Shown here piece by piece: positions 44,751 to 51,542 of a stretch of DNA of 64,000 bases. The notes under the pieces are model-generated. The model did no database searches. It saw only the letters and a list, made by a program, of their open reading frames with translations, and was not told the DNA's origin. Origin of the DNA: Clostridium ragsdalei P11 (GTDB lineage: Bacteria; Bacillota; Clostridia; Clostridiales; Clostridiaceae). The stretch spans positions 248,001-312,000 of the forward strand of contig NZ_LROS01000011.1 of assembly GCF_001675165.1 (NCBI RefSeq), written 5' to 3'. Numbering within the stretch: position 1 is the first letter of the stretch; the number at the start of each line of letters is the position of its first letter. The position numbers were made by a program, and so were the translations under genes.

Positions 44751-45139
44751 TAATCCTGAATATCCGATATATCTACAGTTCTAATTCTTGTACCACCATA
44801 ACTGTCATCTACAGTTTCCTGTTCGTCTTCCATATTTTTTTCTTCTGGCTCTTCTTCCTCTTGTTCTGTTTCTTCTTGCAAATCTTCATATTTTTCATCG
44901 AAAGGTACATATTCCGTTTTTTCTTCAGAATCATAATATGGATATGTTGGTGCTGGTGTCTGCATATAATTTGTAGGATACATGCACCTCATATATGCAT
45001 TCTTCCTAGCATTTAAAAACATAGGGCACATTCTATAAAAGTCAGGGGAGTACATATTCTGAGGATAGTCCATATCCCCATCATACATATAATCTTCTTC
45101 CATATATTCATCTTGGTCCATAAAAGGACATCTATACAT
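44750..45139 (-). CDS. Acidic Tyr/Met-rich protein of unknown function
   Basis: 129 residues from the ATG at 45139, which has AGGAGG nine bases upstream (the frame is open to 45175). The first half is rich in Tyr, Met, Cys and Pro (MYRCPFMDQDEYMEEDYMYD, YMRCMYPTNYMQTP), the second is almost only acidic (EETEQEEEEPEEK), ending TRIRTVDISDIQD. No family recognised. The Tyr/Met/Cys-rich, low-complexity make-up is like some clostridial spore-coat or surface proteins, but this is only a resemblance. Between ppaC and the flagellar operon, flanked by a terminator and two palindromic elements. Confidence 0.65.
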   Translation of the reverse strand: MYRCPFMDQDEYMEEDYMYDGDMDYPQNMYSPDFYRMCPMFLNARKNAYMRCMYPTNYMQTPAPTYPYYDSEEKTEYVPFDEKYEDLQEETEQEEEEPEEKNMEDEQETVDDSYGGTRIRTVDISDIQD

Positions 45140-45210
45140 AACACTGATCCTCCTGAAAATATTACATCTGTACATTATATGTATGTACCTTGCATATGTT
45201 TCATAAAATT

Positions 45211-45465
45211 ATAGAGTTTCTCAGTTGAAAGTTGACTTATACAGATCATATAATAACAAATTTCATCACTATAAAACTTTTAATAAGTCTAAAGCTTGGT
45301 ATTTTGAAAACCTAAAGGTACTTAGATAAACTCGTACCTCAGACATATCTAAGTACCTAAGGTTTTCTAAAATACCAAGCTAAGACTTATTTAAAAAAGT
45401 TTTTAAACGTGATTTCAATTTTGTTATTATATTTTATATATAAGTTCAAGTTTCAACCCAGAATA
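45211..45465. repeat. Palindromic element, AACTTATAC family, long copy C
   Basis: Outer arms GTTGAAAGTTGACTTATAC and, on the minus strand, GTTGAAACTTGAACTTATA continue into matching ATAATAACAAA blocks and AAAACTTTTAATAAGTCT/AAAACTTTTTTAAATAAG. Inside lies a second, nearly perfect hairpin from 45293 to 45381 (AGCTTGGTATTTT...AAAATACCAAGCT, then GGTACTTAGATA/TATCTAAGTACC) with CTCGTACCTC in its loop. The whole 255-base element is one long imperfect palindrome in the gap after the flagellar operon. Confidence 0.75.
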
Positions 45466-45520
45466 CCTCATACAGTGTTACTCTTGAAAATAAATATATA
45501 TGAAGAAATACTTTATAAAG

Positions 45521-45771
45521 CTTTTTAACTTAAAAATCAACTTATACGCAGGCATATTTTTACAATAATGAAGCTCTTTTAAATATTTTGTATATAAGAC
45601 TTAGTGAAAAATTTTTAAAAAATCTAGAACTTTTGAATTGTTTGAGGTACGAGTTTTCAAAAATTCTCAGCATTTTTTAAAATTTTTTGCTTAGCCTTGT
45701 CAAAATATTTAATGAGCTGAAGGTTGTAAAAAATATCCGGAGTATAAGTTGATTTTATGATTAGAAACTCT
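45521..45771. repeat. Palindromic element, AACTTATAC family, long copy D
   Basis: Ends AAATCAACTTATAC and GTATAAGTTGATTTT are inverted; each is followed inward by CATATTTTTACAA or its mirror TTGTAAAAAATATCC, then AGCTC...AAATATTTTG-type blocks on both arms. The centre folds as AGAACTTTTGAA/TTCAAAAATTCT with GAGGTACGAG (45644-45653) in the loop. It abuts the flgG stop codon, so it forms the 3' end region of the flagellar transcript, and lies close to copy C. Confidence 0.75.
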
Positions 45772-46560
45772 CTATCTCTTCATACCGTTTATGAGTCCCC
45801 ACATTTCATCTGAAGTAGTAAGTCCTTTTGATGCAAGTTCAAAAGACCTCTGTGCCATTATCATATCTGTCATTTCTCTTCCAATATCTACATTAGACTG
45901 CTCCAAATAGCCTTGAACCACATGTGCTTTGGTATTTATATTCATTTGTACATTGTTTGCTGGCTGGTATAAATTAGCTCCTATAGATTTCATGGAATTC
46001 TGCCCTACTGCATTATATATATTTATCTTTCCATAAAGTACGCTTTGATTACCAACATTCATGTATATTTGTCCAGTTTTTTCATCTACTTTAAAATTAT
46101 CATTTTTAAATACTGTCCCTGCATTAAATAAACTGCTTCCTTCTGCTGTAAGATTAACTTCAAGCTTATTTCCATTACTGTCCACTAAATTTCCATTTCT
46201 GTCTAGAGTAAAATTTCCTGCCCTTTCATAAGCTGCTGTTCCATTTCCTAAAGTTACTTTAAAATATCCATCTCCATCTATAGCCATATCCGTTTTAAGC
46301 CCTGTTACTTGAATTGGACCCTGAGTATTATCTCTAATCCATTCTGTAGCCTTTACCCCTGTACCATTTATTGTATTTGTCCCATTAGGATTAGTAGGAT
46401 ATCCTTTTCTGTTTAAGGTTTCATACACTAGATCACTAAATTCTACATTTTCTTTTTTATATCCTACAGTATCTACATTTGCTAAATTATTGGATATACT
46501 ATTTAACTTATCCTGCTGTGCATTCATAGCACTTACACTATTCCACATAGCTCTAAGCAT
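45772..46560 (-). CDS. flgG: Flagellar basal-body rod protein FlgG/FlhP
   Basis: 262 residues. The N-terminal rod motif (MNAQQDKLNSISNNLANVDTVGYKKENVEF), the central beta domain with GDGYFKV and FTLDRNGNLVD, and the C-terminal helix (LEQSNVDIGREMTDMIMAQRSFELASKGLTTSDEMWGLINGMKR) are the FlgG family blocks. It builds the distal rod. Last gene of the flagellar operon; the paralogue just upstream makes the usual tandem (flhO-flhP in Bacillus). A long palindromic repeat starts at its stop. Confidence 0.88.
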   Translation of the reverse strand: MLRAMWNSVSAMNAQQDKLNSISNNLANVDTVGYKKENVEFSDLVYETLNRKGYPTNPNGTNTINGTGVKATEWIRDNTQGPIQVTGLKTDMAIDGDGYFKVTLGNGTAAYERAGNFTLDRNGNLVDSNGNKLEVNLTAEGSSLFNAGTVFKNDNFKVDEKTGQIYMNVGNQSVLYGKINIYNAVGQNSMKSIGANLYQPANNVQMNINTKAHVVQGYLEQSNVDIGREMTDMIMAQRSFELASKGLTTSDEMWGLINGMKR

Positions 46561-46584
46561 ACAAAATCATCCCTTTTCTATTAA

Positions 46585-47352
46585 TTATACTTTACCGCCT
46601 TCATTTATTAGCTTTTCCAAAGTTTCATCTATTGATTGAACTGCCTTTTGGTTAGTTTCAAAAGATCTCATAGTTGTAAGCAATTGAGACATTGTATTTA
46701 CTATATTTACATTAGATTTTTCAAGTGACTTCTGCCTTACCACAGCATTTGTCTCTGCAGCATTTGTTCCTGTATATAAATTGTTTCCAACCTTTGTCAA
46801 AGTGTTATAATCATTAAAATCTACTGTATAGAGCTTATAACTTGGAGTTCCGTCTATACTTATATTTCCATGATCATCTGAGATCATGTTCCCATTTCCC
46901 ACATTCATTTCACCTAACGCACCTGTCCTAGTATTTCTTGCCAAAACACTGTCTCCCGCATCATTTACCAGTACTCCATTTGTATTTACGTGAAAATGAC
47001 CATCTCTCGTATAATACTCTCTTCCATCCTGTGCCCTAACAGTAAAAAATCCTCTTCCATCAATAGCAAAATCAGTAGACACACCTGTAGAATCTATTGA
47101 TCCTTGGGTAAATCCTGTTTTAACTGAATCAATTTCACTTCCAAGACTTATAGATCCTATTATATTTCTCACACTTCTATTTCCTTCTGTTTTGTCATAA
47201 TTTTGCAAAAGCATATCATTAAAGCTTTTCACCACAAGATCATCCTGCTTAAATCCTACAGTATTTGCATTTGCTAGGTTATTTGTTATAACATCCTGTT
47301 TTGCCTCTTGAGTTATCATTCCAGATACTGCAGAGTAAAAACTTCTAATCAT
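46585..47352 (-). CDS. Flagellar rod/hook-basal body protein, FlgF/FlhO-like
   Basis: 255 residues with the same three-part plan as its neighbour: MITQEAKQDVITNNLANANTVGFKQDD, FAIDGRGFFTVRAQDGREYYTRDGHF, and LEKSNVNIVNTMSQLLTTMRSFETNQKAVQSIDETLEKLINEGGKV. It is a rod or hook-junction component exported by the flagellar system. FlgF versus FlgG cannot be decided by reading; the tandem position equals Bacillus flhO. It overlaps the small membrane protein gene upstream by four bases. Confidence 0.82.
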   Translation of the reverse strand: MIRSFYSAVSGMITQEAKQDVITNNLANANTVGFKQDDLVVKSFNDMLLQNYDKTEGNRSVRNIIGSISLGSEIDSVKTGFTQGSIDSTGVSTDFAIDGRGFFTVRAQDGREYYTRDGHFHVNTNGVLVNDAGDSVLARNTRTGALGEMNVGNGNMISDDHGNISIDGTPSYKLYTVDFNDYNTLTKVGNNLYTGTNAAETNAVVRQKSLEKSNVNIVNTMSQLLTTMRSFETNQKAVQSIDETLEKLINEGGKV

Positions 47353-47543
47353 TTACTTCCTCCTTTATCCATAACTTTCATTTCATCAGGATAATGCATT
47401 CCCATTGACCTTGCCTTATCCTCAATTTGACTTTTACTCATTTGGTATTGGATCTTAACACCGCTCATTATAAAAGTAGTTATTAAAATACCTATACCTA
47501 TACCTATAAGTATCTTTCTATCACTAAAAAAATCAAAAAACAT
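47349..47543 (-). CDS. Small single-pass membrane protein in the flagellar operon
   Basis: 64 residues: a Phe-rich start, one membrane helix (ILIGIGIGILITTFIMSG) and a soluble tail with IEDKARSMGMHYPDEMKVM. It is tightly packed between the DUF6115 gene (two-base gap) and the rod gene (four-base overlap), so it is almost surely translated. I do not recognise a named family. The R-x-x-G-M-x-Y-P-D-E stretch looks conserved in style, and might bind another flagellar or membrane partner. Confidence 0.75.
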   Translation of the reverse strand: MFFDFFSDRKILIGIGIGILITTFIMSGVKIQYQMSKSQIEDKARSMGMHYPDEMKVMDKGGSK

Positions 47544-47545
47544 TT

Positions 47546-48034
47546 TTATTTTGCATACAATTCTTTTATTAATAGAACTTCCCCCTTACCAATACCAGTT
47601 TTCTCAGATATATCACTTACAGAAATATTATCTTTTAATAATCCTCTTATTTCATCAATTTTAATATTATTTGCATACTCTTCAGCAGCCTTATCTGAAT
47701 TTTCACTTTTTTTTGGTTCTTCTTCAGTATTATCTTCATCGTCTTTGATATCTTCAATTTCTTCTTCCACCAATTTTTCCTCTACTTCTTCAGATAAAAT
47801 AGCTTCATGAAAATCCTGATTACCCTGCTTTTTTAAATCTTCAATTTCTTTTTGAAGTTCAAGTATAGTTTCTGCAAATTCCTTTCTTATTTTGCCAATT
47901 TCCAATTCATAGTTTCCCATTTCATTTTGCTTTACATTTAATTTGTCTTGAAAAGAGTTTTTTTCTTTACGTACTGCATTAAAATTTAATACTACTAAAA
48001 GTATTCCTGCTATAATCAATATGATTGGAACCAT
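47546..48034 (-). CDS. DUF6115-like coiled-coil membrane protein
   Basis: 162 residues: one N-terminal membrane helix (VPIILIIAGILLVVLNF), a coiled coil (about 25-75), an acidic linker (VEEKLVEEEIEDIKDDEDNTEEE) and a small helix-turn-helix-like C terminus (DEIRGLLKDNISVSDISEKTGIGKGEVLLIKELY). The layout and place directly after sigD match the SwrB (YlxL) position in Bacillus, where it promotes basal body maturation; sequence similarity to SwrB itself is not evident to me. Confidence 0.72.
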   Translation of the reverse strand: MVPIILIIAGILLVVLNFNAVRKEKNSFQDKLNVKQNEMGNYELEIGKIRKEFAETILELQKEIEDLKKQGNQDFHEAILSEEVEEKLVEEEIEDIKDDEDNTEEEPKKSENSDKAAEEYANNIKIDEIRGLLKDNISVSDISEKTGIGKGEVLLIKELYAK

Positions 48035-48061
48035 AAAATTTTCTCCCTCTTAAAAACATTT

Positions 48062-48787
48062 CTATACATACTTCAATTTAGTCATGTTTTTTCTCAAATG
48101 TAAAATTGCCCTGCTGTGAAGTTGACATACCCTAGACTCGGATACATTCAATATATGTCCTATTTCCTTTAAAGTCAACCTTTCATAATAGTATAGGGTA
48201 ATAACTAAATTATCTTTTTCATTTAAAAGATCTAACGCTTTGGCTAAATACTCCAGCATTTCTTTTTTCTCCAAACTTTTTTCTGGACTTGGACTTTTAG
48301 TATCTTCTACAGTTCCCATAAGTGGAATGTCATCATCTTCAGAAAATATCAAATCTTCTAGAGATACTATAGATATATAGTTTATATAATTTTCAATTTC
48401 CATCATTTTTTTCAAAGGCATACCTAATTCATTTGCTATTTCTTCACTTCTAGGTTCTCTTCCTAGTTTAATGCGAAGGGAATCCATGGCTGCATTGTAT
48501 TTATTAAGCTTGTCCATGGCTCCTTTAGAAATAGGACTGTTTCTCCTAAGTTCATCTATCATAGAACCTTTTATTCTTATGGACGCATAAGTGGAAAATT
48601 TCATTCCCCTATCTTTATCAAACTTGTTTATTGCATCAATAAGCCCTAACATTCCATAACTAACCAAATCTTCATATTCAATGTATTTGGTCTTTCCTAT
48701 TATAACCCTAGAAGCAATGTATTTTACTAGAGGAAGATACTTTTTTACCAATTCTTCTTTTATATCTAATTTATTTGCCAAAGCCAT
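48062..48787 (-). CDS. sigD: Flagellar sigma factor SigD/FliA (sigma-28)
   Basis: 241 residues. Region 2 (YEDLVSYGMLGLIDAINKFDKDRGMKFSTYASIRIKGSMIDELRR), region 3 (GREPRSEEIANELGMPLKKMMEIENYI) and region 4 (LTLKEIGHILNVSESRVCQLHSRAILHLRK) are all in order. It directs late flagellar genes such as flagellin and chemotaxis genes, which are not in this window. It sits after flhF-flhG and the PilZ gene as in many clostridia. Anti-sigma FlgM is not seen here. Confidence 0.94.
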   Translation of the reverse strand: MALANKLDIKEELVKKYLPLVKYIASRVIIGKTKYIEYEDLVSYGMLGLIDAINKFDKDRGMKFSTYASIRIKGSMIDELRRNSPISKGAMDKLNKYNAAMDSLRIKLGREPRSEEIANELGMPLKKMMEIENYINYISIVSLEDLIFSEDDDIPLMGTVEDTKSPSPEKSLEKKEMLEYLAKALDLLNEKDNLVITLYYYERLTLKEIGHILNVSESRVCQLHSRAILHLRKNMTKLKYV

Positions 48788-48790
48788 ATT

Positions 48791-49462
48791 TTAATCCTCC
48801 TTTGCTCCTTTTTTTATGTGCTGTCTCATAATTTGAAATAATACCCTTATTATTCTTTCTCTACTATTCTTGTCCATATCTATAAAAGATAATCCACAGG
48901 TCAATTTACTTTCATCCTTGCTGTTACTAATTCTCACTAGTTTTCCTTTTAAAGTTAAACTGTCATTTTCCATTGGAATCGTCACTATAATAATGTCTCC
49001 ATGTTTTAATTTATCTTTCATTTTTACATCTACAACTATTTTCATTCCGCCGCCGCTCATGTCTACAGAGCATGCTTTAAACACTTCAACTTGATCATTT
49101 AAGTGATATAAGTCCTTTTCTAAAGGAAAAATGGCACACAGCACATCCAAAATCAAAGGTACTCTTACAAAATTTCTTCTTTGACAAATTTGAACTTTTT
49201 CAGGTTTCTTCAGTATAATCATAAGTATTCTCTCTATTTTACGCCCTACAACCACAGTATTAAATTTGTATACATTTTTTCCCTCATAATATATAACATC
49301 CACCTTTTCACTTTTTGAAAGAGGCATATACTTATGATTGTTTACGGGTATGCTTATACTTATACAATCTTCTGACACATCCTGAATATTACTTTTATAT
49401 ATTTCATTGTCCACTTCTATTTCAATTCTGCTATTAACTGTAAACTTAATGTTGGAATCCAT
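48791..49462 (-). CDS. PilZ-domain flagellar brake protein (YcgR-like)
   Basis: 223 residues. An N-terminal YcgR-type domain (about 5-95) precedes a PilZ domain with the c-di-GMP binding residues RRNFVRVPL (about 102-110) and DMSGGGMKI (about 135-143). Such proteins slow the flagellar motor when c-di-GMP is high. Being inside the flagellar operon makes this role likely. It could also bear on the type IV pilus genes in this window, as c-di-GMP often favours pili over swimming; that link is inference. Confidence 0.88.
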   Translation of the reverse strand: MDSNIKFTVNSRIEIEVDNEIYKSNIQDVSEDCISISIPVNNHKYMPLSKSEKVDVIYYEGKNVYKFNTVVVGRKIERILMIILKKPEKVQICQRRNFVRVPLILDVLCAIFPLEKDLYHLNDQVEVFKACSVDMSGGGMKIVVDVKMKDKLKHGDIIIVTIPMENDSLTLKGKLVRISNSKDESKLTCGLSFIDMDKNSRERIIRVLFQIMRQHIKKGAKED

Positions 49463-49476
49463 CTTCTTCCTTCTCC

Positions 49477-50355
49477 TTATGAAAAAGTATTAAAAATCTT
49501 TTTAAATAAATCCTGTATACTACTTTTCCTGCTGTCTATTTCAGTTCCTGACAATTTACTAGCTATTAAATTTATATCCTTAGAAGCTTGAGAGTTGGGG
49601 TAATTTATCAAAAATGGTACTTGATTTCTAACAGCCTGAACAAGTTTTTTGTCTTCTAATATACAGCCTAGATATTTTATTTCCACATTTAAAAATCTAT
49701 CTACTACACTCTTAAATTTATTAAAGGTTTTCTCTCCTTCTTGAACATTAGAAGCTTTGTTTATAATTACTTGTATAAAATCGTTTAATTTAAAATAACT
49801 TACAGCTTTTGCTAAACTATATGCATCCGTAAGCGATGTAGGTTCTGGTGTAGTAATTATAATAAGTTCCTGACAACAGGCAATAAATCCTAGTACATCT
49901 CTATTTATTCCAGCACCTGTATCTAGTATTATATAATCCAAATCTTCTAGTAAAGATACCTTTTTTATAAATTCTTTTTTTTGGGATTTCGTTATATCTG
50001 CAATCTTTGAAATTCCCCTTCCACCTGGAAGTAATTTTACTCCAAAAGGTCCTTGTATGATAACCTCTTCTATATTTCTATTCTTACATATGGCATCATA
50101 TACACTATATTTAGGTAAACATCCCATTAAAACATCGTCATTACCCATTCCCATATCTGCATCAAATATAAGTACATTTTTTTTCATCTTCTGTAGTGCT
50201 ATAGATACATTTACTACAAAATTGCTCTTTCCAACTCCCCCTTTTCCAGAAGTAACAGTTATTATCCTAGGTTTTTTACTGCTAGGTACTTTTTCTTTTC
50301 TTGTCTTTTTGTCCTCTTGAGCTAATTTTCTAAGCTCTTCAGCCTGGTCTAGCAT
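49477..50355 (-). CDS. flhG: FlhG/YlxH MinD-like ATPase
   Basis: 292 residues. The deviant Walker A VTSGKGGVGKSN (about 34-45) and ILFDADMGMGNDDVLMG are typical of FlhG, and an N-terminal LDQAEELRKLAQ helix matches the DQAxxLR motif that activates FlhF. It controls flagellar number and placement with FlhF, whose gene it overlaps by seven bases. Confidence 0.92.
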   Translation of the reverse strand: MLDQAEELRKLAQEDKKTRKEKVPSSKKPRIITVTSGKGGVGKSNFVVNVSIALQKMKKNVLIFDADMGMGNDDVLMGCLPKYSVYDAICKNRNIEEVIIQGPFGVKLLPGGRGISKIADITKSQKKEFIKKVSLLEDLDYIILDTGAGINRDVLGFIACCQELIIITTPEPTSLTDAYSLAKAVSYFKLNDFIQVIINKASNVQEGEKTFNKFKSVVDRFLNVEIKYLGCILEDKKLVQAVRNQVPFLINYPNSQASKDINLIASKLSGTEIDSRKSSIQDLFKKIFNTFS

Positions 50356-51542
50356 ATAATATCCTCCCCAAGTACAAGTTTAACTAATTCCTCTGTATTC
50401 ATAACTTTTATATCTTCCGGTACATTTTGTCCTGTAGTAACAAAACTTATAGGTTTTTTTGCAGCTTGTAAAATATTTAATATAGATCCATAAGTAGATG
50501 TTTCATCTAATTTAGTTATTATAACATTATTATAATTAAGCTCCTTGTATCCTTCTACTATCACATCTATATCCCTGTTTTTAGTAGTACAACTTATAAC
50601 TAAATGTATATTATCCGTATTTACCTTATCTATAAATGCCCTGAGTTCTGATATCTGCATCTTATTTTTGCTGCTTCTTCCTGTAGTATCTATTAAAATC
50701 ACATCACAATCTGACATATTCTCTATAGCTTTTCCCATGTCCTTTATGGTAAACACTACTTGAAAAGGTATATTCATTATATCTGCATAAGTTTTAAGTT
50801 GTTCTACTGCACCTATTCTATAGGTATCTATAGTTATAAGTCCTACTTTTTTCTTTTCAATAAGAGAAAGCCTACCTGCAAGTTTAGCAATAGTAGTAGT
50901 TTTTCCAACACCTGTAGGTCCCACTAATACTACTATGTTTTCAAGTACTTTATCTTCTACTTTTATCATACTTGTAACTACTTCTTTTAGCTTCTCCTCT
51001 TCATCCCTATCATCTTCTATCATATTTACTCCATTTAAAATTGTGCTCACTACTTTACTATTGAAATCACTATTTTCAAGCTTTATCTGAAATGCGCTTT
51101 TTCCTACATTGCCATAAGAACCCTTCATCATTTCATTTAACATGCCTTTCATCTGCTGCATTTCTTTTATAATAGAGTTGTTATTTTTATCCACTATATT
51201 ATTTTCATAATTACACTCCGATGTATTGTAATTTTCTTTAGTATCATTATCTATAATTTTATCACCTTTTACGTCATTACATAAGGTGTTATTTTTCATT
51301 TTATCATTTACAATTTTTTTTATTGCCGCAATACTGTCTTGCATTTCTTCTTCACGGTTGTTTTCCTTTTTCTTGTTGTCTACAGCTGCAGTTACCTCTA
51401 AAATTTTTCTAGAGAAAAAACCTAATATGCCAGGTTTTCTTATTTTTCTCTGGCTTATTATTACGGCTTCCTTCCCAAGCTCATACCTAATTCTCGTAAT
51501 AGCTTCATTCATATTATTGACTTTATATCTTTTAATGATCAT
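50349..51542 (-). CDS. flhF: FlhF SRP-type GTPase
   Basis: 397 residues: a variable basic/acidic B domain (to about 150), an N domain and the GTPase G domain with G1 VLVGPTGVGKTTTIAKLAG (about 206-224), GLITIDTYRIGAVEQLKTYA and VILIDTTGRS, and TKLDETSTYGSILN. It recruits early flagellar components to the assembly site. Its start ATG shares one base with the flhA stop (TAATG), and it overlaps flhG. Confidence 0.94.
   Translation of the reverse strand: MIIKRYKVNNMNEAITRIRYELGKEAVIISQRKIRKPGILGFFSRKILEVTAAVDNKKKENNREEEMQDSIAAIKKIVNDKMKNNTLCNDVKGDKIIDNDTKENYNTSECNYENNIVDKNNNSIIKEMQQMKGMLNEMMKGSYGNVGKSAFQIKLENSDFNSKVVSTILNGVNMIEDDRDEEEKLKEVVTSMIKVEDKVLENIVVLVGPTGVGKTTTIAKLAGRLSLIEKKKVGLITIDTYRIGAVEQLKTYADIMNIPFQVVFTIKDMGKAIENMSDCDVILIDTTGRSSKNKMQISELRAFIDKVNTDNIHLVISCTTKNRDIDVIVEGYKELNYNNVIITKLDETSTYGSILNILQAAKKPISFVTTGQNVPEDIKVMNTEELVKLVLGEDIIC

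Noticed and set aside
45521-45771. Copy D as the plain terminator of the flagellar operon
   Set aside because: The structure is far longer than a terminator and matches other elements of the same family that are not at operon ends, although it may still stop transcription.
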